Positions 1 to 5,973 of a stretch of DNA of 8,338 nt are shown here, piece by piece. Position numbers and translations under genes: made by a program. The notes beneath the pieces were generated by a model. The model did not search any database and was not told where the DNA came from. It saw nothing but the letters and a program-made list of their open reading frames with translations. The DNA lies in the NCBI GenBank assembly GCA_046047755.1, contig JBJOHK010000092.1:1-8338 (forward strand), given 5' to 3'. Source of the stretch: JALRLA01 sp046047755. Its GTDB lineage: Bacteria > Bacteroidota > Bacteroidia > NS11-12g > UBA955. Each line of letters starts with the position of its first letter. Within the stretch, counting starts at the first letter, position 1.

Positions 1-173
1 CGGGCTATGCCATCGAAGATACCTTAGCGCATTTGTTGGCCAAATTGCAGCGCTGGGATCAAGCTGAATCACAGGCAAAGCGTGCCTTGGGAAAAGCCGA
101 AGTAGAAGGTGATGATGGGAAAGAAACGCGAGAACTTCTTCAGGAAATCAAGGCCAAGCGAGAGGCGAACTGA
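1..173 (+). CDS. C-terminal fragment of a protein ending in a TPR-like helical repeat
   Basis: The window opens inside a gene. Reading codons from base 3 gives 56 residues and a TGA stop at 171-173. The visible part is helical and charged. It contains a TPR-like pair of helices (DTLAHLLAKLQRWDQAESQA, then a KRALGKAE helix) followed by a Lys/Glu-rich last helix ending in KAKREAN. From family knowledge, a one-repeat tail of this kind (a 'DT.AHLL.KL.+.++A' helix, then an 'A+.AL..A...G+D..E' helix) is common at the end of Bacteroidota thioredoxin/TlpA-like proteins, but no thioredoxin domain is in view, so the function is open. The stop lies only 14 bp from the convergent stop of the minus-strand gene at 188. 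The fragment being coding is well supported by its amphipathic pattern; the family is a guess. Confidence 0.65.
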   Translation, partial: GYAIEDTLAHLLAKLQRWDQAESQAKRALGKAEVEGDDGKETRELLQEIKAKREAN

Positions 174-187
174 ACGATTTGATGAGC

Positions 188-2047
188 TCATTGGTCGGCT
201 AACCACAAAGTGCCATTCAGGTGCTTAATGCCCCAGCATTGACGCTGCTCTGTCCATTGGAAATCAATGTCCTTGATGTCTAGGTAACAACCATCAAGAG
301 AAAATGTCAGCCCTTTGTTGCCCAACTTATAGCGGTCGTTGTGGTAGGGGCGGTACTTTAAGGCGCCGATTCGGTTTTTCGCCGTTTCTAAAACTGGGAA
401 TTTCCATGTTTTGGACCCTTGGTATACAAAAAGTACAGATTGCGTGGAGTCAATTTCCAAGTGAACGGTATTCAAGTACAATAGATGATCAACAGAAATG
501 TCGGTTGTCCAGGCCCAATTGCCTTTTGGCACGGCGGTCAAAGATTGGTGTTGGGTCGAGGCGCTCAGTTCAAAGGTTTCAACTGGAACGGCCTCGGCCA
601 TATCATAGCTGGAATATCGACTGAGACCAATTTTTTGCAACTCATTTTCCATGTATGTTTCTGCCATGTATCGACTGTATCGCCTGCGCTTTTCCTCTAC
701 ATATTCGCCGTTGGTCATAGCGCTATCGGGAATGGCAATAAAAGGTTTCAAAGCATTGGGCCCGTGTTTATCCAACAAATAATCAAACTGTTCAAATAAT
801 GCGGTAGAAGTTGAGTCATTCAGGGCCTCTTGGGCATTGATCAGTTGCTTTTTCTCCGCATCCCATAAACCCAGTTGGGTCAATTCTTTTTTCAATCTAG
901 ATTGTTGACTACTGGCCGAAACCGACCAAGCGTTTGTTCCAGGCAGAAACCAGGTGAAAACCAACAAAGCCAGCAAAGACATGGGAATCATGACAATGTG
1001 TCGATTGCGGGTCAAAGGCATGTAAGTCGCGATGAAAGCCAGCCAAAGGGCCAGGGCTAGCAAGGAATATCTGAGCACCGTAAATCCGTATTCGTTGATG
1101 CGAACCAAAGCGGCAACAAATAGCAAAATCAAAAGTGGATATAAGGCGAAATAGTAAAATCGGGTATAGCGGTTGATCCATGGCTTCTCCTCATTTTGGC
1201 CATAGGGGTGAAGCAGAAGCAAGGCCAATATACCAACAACTGAAAAGGCCATAATTAAGTAGGAAACCCAACCTTCAGGCAAAGACCAATTGAAAATGAT
1301 TTTTCCTTCGTAGGCATACAAAATGACACCGTAGATGACCACCAAAGGCAATAAAATATAAGCGGCAAACACCGATAAGCCTTTGGGGAGATCGTGGTTG
1401 TTATCTAATTGGCAAATGTCTTTGGGCAACCCAGCTGTGAAGATGAGTGAGCTGCCAAATCCCGCCATGCACATCCACAGGTCAGCATAAATGCGCTCAT
1501 CAAACTTCATGCTAAACAAGGTGTCTACCGCTAGAATGGCACCGGCCAATCCGGCATACAAAACACCCGTGTACAAGGCGGTGGTAAAGGTTCTCAAGAA
1601 CAATACTCGATTGTATTGCCAAACGGCGTTGCTGTTGTGTTTGTTCCGAACAGGAAAAAAGGCCGCGATCAAGTGCACACCGAGCAGGTATCCAAAAAAG
1701 CGCAGAGCCGCTCCTTCATCATTTCGCAATTCGTAAAAGTGTCGAAAATCAACATAGCAAAGGGCTAGAATGGCTACAGAAGCAAACATGGGCCAGAAGC
1801 GCTGGAAAAAAGTGCCCTCGCGTTCGGCGTATAAATGAGAGCTAATGAACAGCGAAATTCCCAAGCCTGCTATCATGGCGTAATGGCCAATTTGGTCGCG
1901 CAACAAGGGGTCAACGCTGTCGTTGTAATGAACCAGGAAAATCCCCAAAGCTGATGCCGTAGCAGAGCTCATGAACACATAGGGAAAGCGAACAATGGCT
2001 TTTCCCGCGGTCTGGAAGACCTCTGCAATGGCGTTCGTTAATTTCAT
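188..2047 (-). CDS. DUF4153-type polytopic membrane protein with C-terminal soluble domain
   Basis: This is a 619-residue protein of unknown function. I chose the ATG at 2047 (MKLTNAIAEV...) although the frame stays open to 2116. The 2047 start overlaps the upstream stop as ATGA, whereas the longer start would add 23 residues lying wholly inside the upstream gene. Residues about 22-370 contain roughly ten or eleven hydrophobic helices (about 22-41, 55-71, 84-100, 117-133, 150-176, 190-206, 224-246, 262-280, 297-315, 326-342, 350-368) joined by short loops. Residues 370-619 are hydrophilic, rich in Tyr, Lys and Asp, and probably form a separate folded domain. The 'D.LF.MKFDERIYADLW' segment and the helix spacing resemble DUF4153 proteins of Bacteroidota, whose role is not established. 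It is the last gene of a three-gene operon. No catalytic motif was seen. The membrane topology is firmer than the family name. Confidence 0.8.
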   Translation of the reverse strand: MKLTNAIAEVFQTAGKAIVRFPYVFMSSATASALGIFLVHYNDSVDPLLRDQIGHYAMIAGLGISLFISSHLYAEREGTFFQRFWPMFASVAILALCYVDFRHFYELRNDEGAALRFFGYLLGVHLIAAFFPVRNKHNSNAVWQYNRVLFLRTFTTALYTGVLYAGLAGAILAVDTLFSMKFDERIYADLWMCMAGFGSSLIFTAGLPKDICQLDNNHDLPKGLSVFAAYILLPLVVIYGVILYAYEGKIIFNWSLPEGWVSYLIMAFSVVGILALLLLHPYGQNEEKPWINRYTRFYYFALYPLLILLFVAALVRINEYGFTVLRYSLLALALWLAFIATYMPLTRNRHIVMIPMSLLALLVFTWFLPGTNAWSVSASSQQSRLKKELTQLGLWDAEKKQLINAQEALNDSTSTALFEQFDYLLDKHGPNALKPFIAIPDSAMTNGEYVEEKRRRYSRYMAETYMENELQKIGLSRYSSYDMAEAVPVETFELSASTQHQSLTAVPKGNWAWTTDISVDHLLYLNTVHLEIDSTQSVLFVYQGSKTWKFPVLETAKNRIGALKYRPYHNDRYKLGNKGLTFSLDGCYLDIKDIDFQWTEQRQCWGIKHLNGTLWLADQ

Positions 2048-2379
2048 GCTTGTGATTTGAAGAATAAATGGCTTTGTTGAACTTGGCAAACCAGGCTTCG
2101 GTACGCATCGTACCATAGTGTATTGCCCATTTCTTTGGCTTTTTTATGCAAGGGATGACGGGCCCATTCGGCAACTGCCGTTTGATCTCGCCAATACGAT
2201 ATGAAGATGGCGGCCTCGCCTTGACGAACTACCTCATAACCCAAATAGCCGTCAATTTGGGAAGCCGCTTCCATGGTGGCTTCGTCCATTTCAGCGTAAC
2301 CCGCTGGGTTTAAAGGGCGCTCAGAGGCGAATATTACGGCGTAGTGGCCGGGTTCAATTTGAAGATCACTTTTGATCAT
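2044..2379 (-). CDS. Antibiotic biosynthesis monooxygenase (ABM) domain protein
   Basis: This is a 111-residue single-domain protein. The start is the ATG at 2379, whose ATGA overlaps the stop of the upstream gene; a TTG fifteen bases earlier is the only longer option and is less likely. The pattern fits the ABM ferredoxin-like dimeric fold: a first strand (HYAVIFASE, about 12-20), a helix with MDEATMEAASQIDGYLGYEV (31-50), a strand (AAIFISYW, 56-63), then RDQTAVAEWARHPLHKKAKE (64-83) and a final WYDAYRSLVCQV strand (89-100). The 'SYW...W..H..H...' signature is typical of the family, which includes small cofactor-free oxygenases and haem-degrading IsdG-like enzymes but also many members with no known substrate. 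It has no polyketide or haem genes nearby, so a specific reaction cannot be assigned. It is coupled on both sides: ATGA with the gene before it and ATGA with the DUF4153 gene after it. Confidence 0.87.
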   Translation of the reverse strand: MIKSDLQIEPGHYAVIFASERPLNPAGYAEMDEATMEAASQIDGYLGYEVVRQGEAAIFISYWRDQTAVAEWARHPLHKKAKEMGNTLWYDAYRSLVCQVQQSHLFFKSQA

Positions 2380-2798
2380 GCCGGTTTGATCCAAAAACTC
2401 AACTTATGGCCTAGGAAAGCCATCGGGAAATAGGCTAGGCCCAAATCGGCGACGATGAACCAAAAAGGTGCAGGAATCATGAATACCATCATCAAGCCGC
2501 CAATGAAAAACAGACCTCCGGGTATCCAAAAGGAATAATGCCGAATGCTTGGCGCCAATATGGCCGCCAAAAAAGCGGCCACGAAAGTGCCGAGCGCATG
2601 GGCTAGCCAAGGAAGCAAGAAATGCTTGGGCTGCATGAGGGGGGCAGCTTTCAGCAAACCTTCTTCGGTTGTTAAATCGGCCCCTTCAGGAGGCGGAATG
2701 AGTTCCGGGCTGAGGGTGATGATGCCCATGTTGACAGCTCCACCCACATACAAAGCGGCAGCGATGAGCAAAATTCGGACGATGCGGTTCCAATTCAT
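2376..2798 (-). CDS. Small four-helix integral membrane protein, function unknown
   Basis: This 140-residue protein has four predicted membrane helices at about 7-28, 62-82, 90-108 and 112-130. A polar segment (about 30-58) between helices one and two contains a Pro-rich motif, ELIPPPEGADLTTEEGL, followed by PKHFLLPWLAHALG, which leads into helix two. The GG, PKHF, AHALG, IPAPFWF and 'ADLGLAYFPMA.LG' features look conserved, and I recall similar hypothetical proteins in Bacteroidota, but I cannot attach a named family or activity. The His, Asp and Glu residues near membrane edges could be functional. It is the first gene of the three-gene minus-strand operon and ends in an ATGA overlap with the ABM gene. 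No strong Shine-Dalgarno sequence precedes the ATG, and I found no convincing promoter in the roughly 130 bp upstream. Confidence 0.8.
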   Translation of the reverse strand: MNWNRIVRILLIAAALYVGGAVNMGIITLSPELIPPPEGADLTTEEGLLKAAPLMQPKHFLLPWLAHALGTFVAAFLAAILAPSIRHYSFWIPGGLFFIGGLMMVFMIPAPFWFIVADLGLAYFPMAFLGHKLSFWIKPA

Positions 2799-2928
2799 GA
2801 ACGCAATTTAGGGTATTGCTGAAGATTAGACTTGGAATTCAGTCGTTGTATGTAAGCGCTTCATCGCGAGGAATGAGGCGATTGGCCACACAAAGTGCCA
2901 CAGTTAGGCTTTCAATACATGCGTCTGC
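2799..2928. other. Intergenic region upstream of the membrane/ABM/DUF4153 operon
   Basis: This 130-bp gap separates the end of the YdeI-family gene from the start of the membrane-protein gene, both on the minus strand. It should hold a terminator for the former or a promoter for the latter, but I see neither a clear GC-rich hairpin with a T-tract nor a good TTG/TAnnTTTG pair. The minus strand stays open in the YdeI reading frame for 29 codons after its TAA, ending at TGA 2841-2839; this tail has no ATG and is probably untranslated. Confidence 0.6.
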
Positions 2929-3570
2929 TTAGCATTTGTAATCGTCGTGAGGGCCTTTTCCTGCGCGAATGGCCCCTTCGTATTTTTCAATGCGCGATAG
3001 GCGGGTGGCCGATTGTTTGGCTTGGCCAAACAGCAACAAATACGCTTTTTGGCGGCCAGGTGTCAAAGCATTGAAGGCGATTTCCAAACTGGAATCTTCC
3101 CCAAACTTTTGCGTCAATTCAGCCGGTACCTCGTATTCGCTCACTGATTTTGGCGCCATTTTTAATCCGGCTTTTTCTACTTCTATGGCTTCTTTGATCA
3201 GCGCTTTAAGGTCTTGGGCATACTCGCTGATGCGGTCTGTGTTTTGCGCCCGAAACATCATGCTGCTTTGTGAGTTTTCACCATTGTTTTCCAGTAGTTT
3301 CTTTGGGTCTTTGAGCAAGCCTCCCTTCATGAAATTGATGGCACAATATTCATTGAAGGCACCCAGGATGACGATATTACGGCCTTCGTGCAAATAACAG
3401 GGGTGGGCCCATTTTAATTCTTCTTGCAAGCCCGATTCGAGGCAGATGGCTCGCATGGCAGCAAGGGCGTCATCCCAGCGATGAACCCGGCATTCAGGTG
3501 TGTCAAATTTTTTGCAACGGCCACAGCCTTTTTCAAAATAAGTTTGAACCGAATCGATTTTTACTGCCAT
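2929..3570 (-). CDS. YdeI/OmdA (OmpD-associated) family protein with DUF1801-like domain and Cys-rich N-terminus
   Basis: This 213-residue protein has two recognisable parts. Residues about 33-135 match the DUF1801-like fold (AMRAICLESGLQEELKW, HPCYLHEGRNIVILGAF, then INFMKGGLLKDPKKLL). Residues about 148-208 match the YdeI/OmdA C-terminal module, with VPAELTQKF, the hallmark LTPGRQKAYLLLFGQAK and then TRLSRIEKYEGAIRAGKG. The N-terminus carries C16-x2-C19-x7-C27-x2-H30 (GCGRC...PECRVH), a possible metal site seen in the long Bacteroidota versions. E. coli YdeI and Salmonella OmdA have been linked to envelope stress and cationic peptide resistance, but no biochemical activity is settled. No signal peptide is visible, so it is probably cytoplasmic. 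The ATG at 3570 is the natural start for the conserved N-terminus. It is divergent from the methyltransferase gene, 17 bp from its start codon. The length and both domains look complete. Confidence 0.88.
   Translation of the reverse strand: MAVKIDSVQTYFEKGCGRCKKFDTPECRVHRWDDALAAMRAICLESGLQEELKWAHPCYLHEGRNIVILGAFNEYCAINFMKGGLLKDPKKLLENNGENSQSSMMFRAQNTDRISEYAQDLKALIKEAIEVEKAGLKMAPKSVSEYEVPAELTQKFGEDSSLEIAFNALTPGRQKAYLLLFGQAKQSATRLSRIEKYEGAIRAGKGPHDDYKC
3539..3546 (+). promoter_or_regulatory. Candidate -7 element (TAnnTTTG) for the methyltransferase gene
   Basis: TAAGTTTG is an exact match to the Bacteroidota -7 consensus. It lies inside the start of the YdeI-family coding region, 41 bp before the ATG at 3588, which would leave a leader of about 35 bases. 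No TTTG sits at the usual -33 distance (the nearest is at 3511-3514, about five bases too far), so this is tentative. Confidence 0.35.
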
Positions 3571-3575
3571 GGTTC

Positions 3576-3580
3576 AAAGG
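3576..3580 (+). promoter_or_regulatory. Ribosome binding site deciding the methyltransferase start
   Basis: AAAGG lies seven bases before the ATG at 3588 and is the best Shine-Dalgarno-like sequence near any start in this window. It supports 3588 over the upstream in-frame ATG at 3498, which falls inside the divergent YdeI-family gene. Confidence 0.5.
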
Positions 3581-3587
3581 TAAGCCA

Positions 3588-4250
3588 ATGCGCTTTTTGT
3601 ATTTTGCTGCTATCAATTCTGGGGATTACAAGCGGTTTTCAAAGGTATACGACGGGCTCGCTCGATTGGGCGTGCCTTTGAATGTCTGGAAGAGATCGCA
3701 TTCGCAGCTCATCAAACAGCTGCCCCAAACTGGGGTGCTGTGGGTTTTTGGATCGGGGACGGGAACGGCATTGAAGGGTATACCCAAGTCCTTGCAAATA
3801 GTCAGTGTCGATGCATCGGCTCATATGGAGGTTAAGGCCAGAAAGGCCTTTGCCCATCATCAAGTGTTGTTTGTTCAGGACTTGTTTCAAGAATTGGATT
3901 TGATGAATCTTCCCAAGCCCGACGCCATTCTGTTCCCTTATTTCTTGCAAATGGTTGAGTTTGCCGACTGGCAAAATTTTGAGGCCAAACTAGCTGCCTT
4001 GAAACTGTCCAAAAGCCCTGAATTCTATGTACTCGATTTTGTGGCTCCGCCAGAGCTCCGAATATGGCAGCGCATGTATATCCCGGTACTATTGGGGTTT
4101 TATGCTTGGGCCAGCGGCCAATCGGCCAATCGTTTGAGTGAATGGTTCGCCTATTTAGACGGGCGTGGGTATCGCACGCTGTTTCGACGAACTTGGCTTC
4201 AGGGTCTAGTCGAATTTCGCCGACTTCAAGCCTCTGAGCGTCCACAATAA
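3588..4250 (+). CDS. Class I SAM-dependent methyltransferase, UbiE-like
   Basis: This is a 220-residue protein. I chose the ATG at 3588 because it follows AAAGG; the frame is open back to 3498, but that extension overlaps the divergent gene and reads as non-conserved. A UbiE-like N-terminus (DYKRFSKVYDGLARLG, 13-28) leads to motif I, VLWVFGSGTGTAL (50-62), then VSVDAS with D75 as the likely ribose-binding acidic residue, and VQDLF (96-100), where D98 would sit near the adenine. DAILFPYFLQMV (112-123) matches motif IV and YVLDFVAPP (147-155) motif V/VI. The tail (RMYIPVLLGFYAWASG, then LSEWFAYLDGRGYRTLFRRTWLQGLVEFRRL) has the shape of UbiE/MenG-like enzymes, where the C-terminal part binds substrate. 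The substrate here is unknown; no quinone genes are adjacent. The methyltransferase fold is well supported, the substrate class is not. Confidence 0.85.
   Translation: MRFLYFAAINSGDYKRFSKVYDGLARLGVPLNVWKRSHSQLIKQLPQTGVLWVFGSGTGTALKGIPKSLQIVSVDASAHMEVKARKAFAHHQVLFVQDLFQELDLMNLPKPDAILFPYFLQMVEFADWQNFEAKLAALKLSKSPEFYVLDFVAPPELRIWQRMYIPVLLGFYAWASGQSANRLSEWFAYLDGRGYRTLFRRTWLQGLVEFRRLQASERPQ
3640..3647 (-). promoter_or_regulatory. Candidate -7 element (TAnnTTTG) for the YdeI-family gene
   Basis: On the minus strand this reads TACCTTTG, an exact TAnnTTTG match lying 70 bp before the ATG at 3570 and inside the methyltransferase coding region. No -33 TTTG is found at the expected spacing. The same eight bases recur at 3575-3582, but that copy is too close to the start codon to serve as a normal promoter. 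Confidence 0.25.
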
Positions 4251-4258
4251 CGAGCAAA

Positions 4259-4288
4259 GCGGCAGAGGGTAGAATTTGCCCTCGCTGT
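4259..4288 (+). terminator. Bulged hairpin after the methyltransferase gene, possible terminator
   Basis: Nine bases after the methyltransferase stop, an inverted repeat pairs 4260-4269 with 4279-4287 (core GAGGG with CCCTC, extended by GC/GC, a G-T wobble and one C-G pair, with A4264 bulged) around a nine-base loop. The DNA that follows (4288-4300) is T-rich but has no clean T-tract. It fits a weak intrinsic terminator separating this gene from the formate dehydrogenase genes. It could equally be an operator for the latter, since a TA(n3)TTTG-like sequence lies in the loop. Confidence 0.35.
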
Positions 4289-4323
4289 ATCTTCGATTTT
4301 GCCTTACTTTGTTATACCTAGCT

Positions 4324-5973
4324 ATGTCTAAGAATTTAAGTGAACTCTCGTTTCGCAAAGGCCTCCAAGACAACTTGTTTGAGTCATTGGGAACAGCGGC
4401 TCGAGAGAGTGGAACCCCTAGCGCATCTGATTTGGATCGATTGGCAAAAGACTTTTTGATCGGCAAATCATCGGTATACGGAACGGCGAGTTTTTATGAT
4501 TTCCTGAAAGAAGATAACAAGGGCAAGAAAGCTTATGTCTGCAATGGAACAGCTTGCGTATGCGCGGGCAAGCAGGCCCAGGTGCATCAAAAATTGGAAC
4601 AACATTTCTCTGCCGATCAAATCGGCCATATGACTTGTTTGGGCCGTTGCCACGAGAATGCGGCCTTTCACATAGCCGGTGAGAACTATTCGGGTGCAGA
4701 CATCAATCGCTTGGACGAATTGGTGAAAGGAGAGTCTTTAAAGCCCGATGAATACCATGTTGGCCATCACGGGCCGCAGCTGCTTACCCAGCCTTTTGGT
4801 GGGTTGCAAGAGTTTAAAGCCTTGTTTCAATCGGCCTTGAATCAAGGATCAAATTGGGCCTTGAACGAGATCAAAGCCTCGCAAATTAGAGGTAGAGGAG
4901 GAGCGGGTTTCCCCATGGGCTTCAAACTTGAATCTTGTGCGCAGGTAGAAAGCGATGTGAAGTTCATTGTATGCAACGCTGACGAGGGAGATCCCGGTGC
5001 CTATTCCGATCGCTATTTGCTCGAAAAGCAACCCTATTCTGTGTTGTTTGGCATGATGACCTCCGGTTTCATAACAGGTGCCCAATGGGGCGTTTTGTAT
5101 ATCCGAGCCGAGTATCCGCAGGCGGTGAAAGAGTCACAATTGGCCATCGAAGCCCTTCGAGAGGCGGGCTTGTTGGGAGACAATATTTTAGGGTCTGGAT
5201 TTTCCTACGATTTCAAAGTCATTCAGGCCCAAGGGGCTTACATATGTGGGGAGGAAACGGCCCTGATCAATAGCATTGAGGGGCAGCGCCCTGAGGTGCG
5301 CACGCGCCCGCCCTTTCCCACCCAGAAAGGATTGTTCAATAAGCCCACAGTGGTGAACAATGTGGAGACCTTGGCAGCTGTTTATGCGATTTTGCAAAAG
5401 GGTGGTGCTTACTATGCTTCGCTTGGAACCGAGAAGTCAAAGGGTACGAAGTTGGTCAGTTTGGACAGCTTTTTCAAACGCCCTGGCATTTACGAGGTCG
5501 AAATGGGTACTCCCATGAAGACGGTTTTTGAAGAACTGGGAGGCGGTTTCAAGGCGCCCATCAAAGCCATGCAAATCGGTGGGCCTTTGGGCGGAGTGGT
5601 GCCCGTTTCCAAAATCGATGACTTGAATTTGGATTATGAATCCTTCTCTAGCCAAGGGTTTTTGCTGGGTCATGCCTCGGTGGTTTGCATTCCGGAGTCA
5701 TTCCCCATGATTGATTTCTTGGAACACTTGATGGATTTTGCCAGTTACGAAAGCTGCGGCAAGTGTTTCCCCTGTCGATTGGGTACCAAACGCGGCCATG
5801 AAATGCTGTCTAAAGCCAAGAATGGGCAGTTGGTGATTGACCGTACGCTTTTTAATGATTTGTTGGATACCCTTCAAAAGGGTTCTCTTTGCGCACACGG
5901 CGGTGGTATACCCTTGCCCGTTCGCAATTCCCTTCAATATTTCGAGTCTGAATTAACCCCTTATTTCAACTGA
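4324..5973 (+). CDS. NuoE-NuoF fusion: NAD/FMN-binding diaphorase subunit of formate dehydrogenase
   Basis: This 549-residue protein predictably passes electrons from the alpha subunit to NAD+. I chose the ATG at 4324 (MSKNLSELSF); an ATG at 4276 would add 16 hydrophobic residues and overlap the hairpin. Residues 1-135 form a NuoE-like domain with helical start, VYGTASFYDF (51-60) and the thioredoxin-fold [2Fe-2S] ligands C73, C78, C105 and C109 (CNGTAC and CLGRC). Residues about 155-549 form NuoF: the FMN glycine loop IRGRGGAGFPMGFK (188-201), CNADEGDPGAYSDR (217-230), GAYICGEETAL (304-314), PTVVNNVETL (341-350), and a [4Fe-4S] site from C478, C481, C484 (ESCGKCFPC) and C523 (GSLCAHGG). All ligands are present. 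Its stop overlaps the alpha-subunit ATG by one base. In FdsABG enzymes the NuoE-like gamma subunit is separate; here it is fused. Complex I or hydrogenase membership is unlikely given the downstream gene. Confidence 0.93.
   Translation: MSKNLSELSFRKGLQDNLFESLGTAARESGTPSASDLDRLAKDFLIGKSSVYGTASFYDFLKEDNKGKKAYVCNGTACVCAGKQAQVHQKLEQHFSADQIGHMTCLGRCHENAAFHIAGENYSGADINRLDELVKGESLKPDEYHVGHHGPQLLTQPFGGLQEFKALFQSALNQGSNWALNEIKASQIRGRGGAGFPMGFKLESCAQVESDVKFIVCNADEGDPGAYSDRYLLEKQPYSVLFGMMTSGFITGAQWGVLYIRAEYPQAVKESQLAIEALREAGLLGDNILGSGFSYDFKVIQAQGAYICGEETALINSIEGQRPEVRTRPPFPTQKGLFNKPTVVNNVETLAAVYAILQKGGAYYASLGTEKSKGTKLVSLDSFFKRPGIYEVEMGTPMKTVFEELGGGFKAPIKAMQIGGPLGGVVPVSKIDDLNLDYESFSSQGFLLGHASVVCIPESFPMIDFLEHLMDFASYESCGKCFPCRLGTKRGHEMLSKAKNGQLVIDRTLFNDLLDTLQKGSLCAHGGGIPLPVRNSLQYFESELTPYFN

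Noticed and set aside
182..191. Perfect palindrome ATGAGCTCAT between/at the convergent stops
   Set aside because: It is only ten bases with no loop, so it cannot form a stable terminator hairpin, and it includes coding bases of the DUF4153 gene end. Such a palindrome is expected by chance at this scale.
2048..2116. Longer N-terminus for the DUF4153 protein starting at 2116
   Set aside because: The extension lies inside the ABM gene and loses the ATGA coupling; the methionine at 2047 begins the plausible amphipathic start.
2044..2379. Assigning the ABM protein to a secondary-metabolite or haem-degradation pathway
   Set aside because: No polyketide, transporter or haem-uptake genes are nearby, and the fold alone does not define a substrate.
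204..2900. Shared 12-mer CACAAAGTGCCA at 204-215 and 2889-2900
   Set aside because: About two exact 12-mer matches are expected by chance within a window of this size; flanks do not align well.
3498..3587. Longer N-terminus for the methyltransferase starting at the ATG at 3498
   Set aside because: The extra 30 residues lie almost entirely over the YdeI-family coding region, and AAAGG precedes the ATG at 3588.
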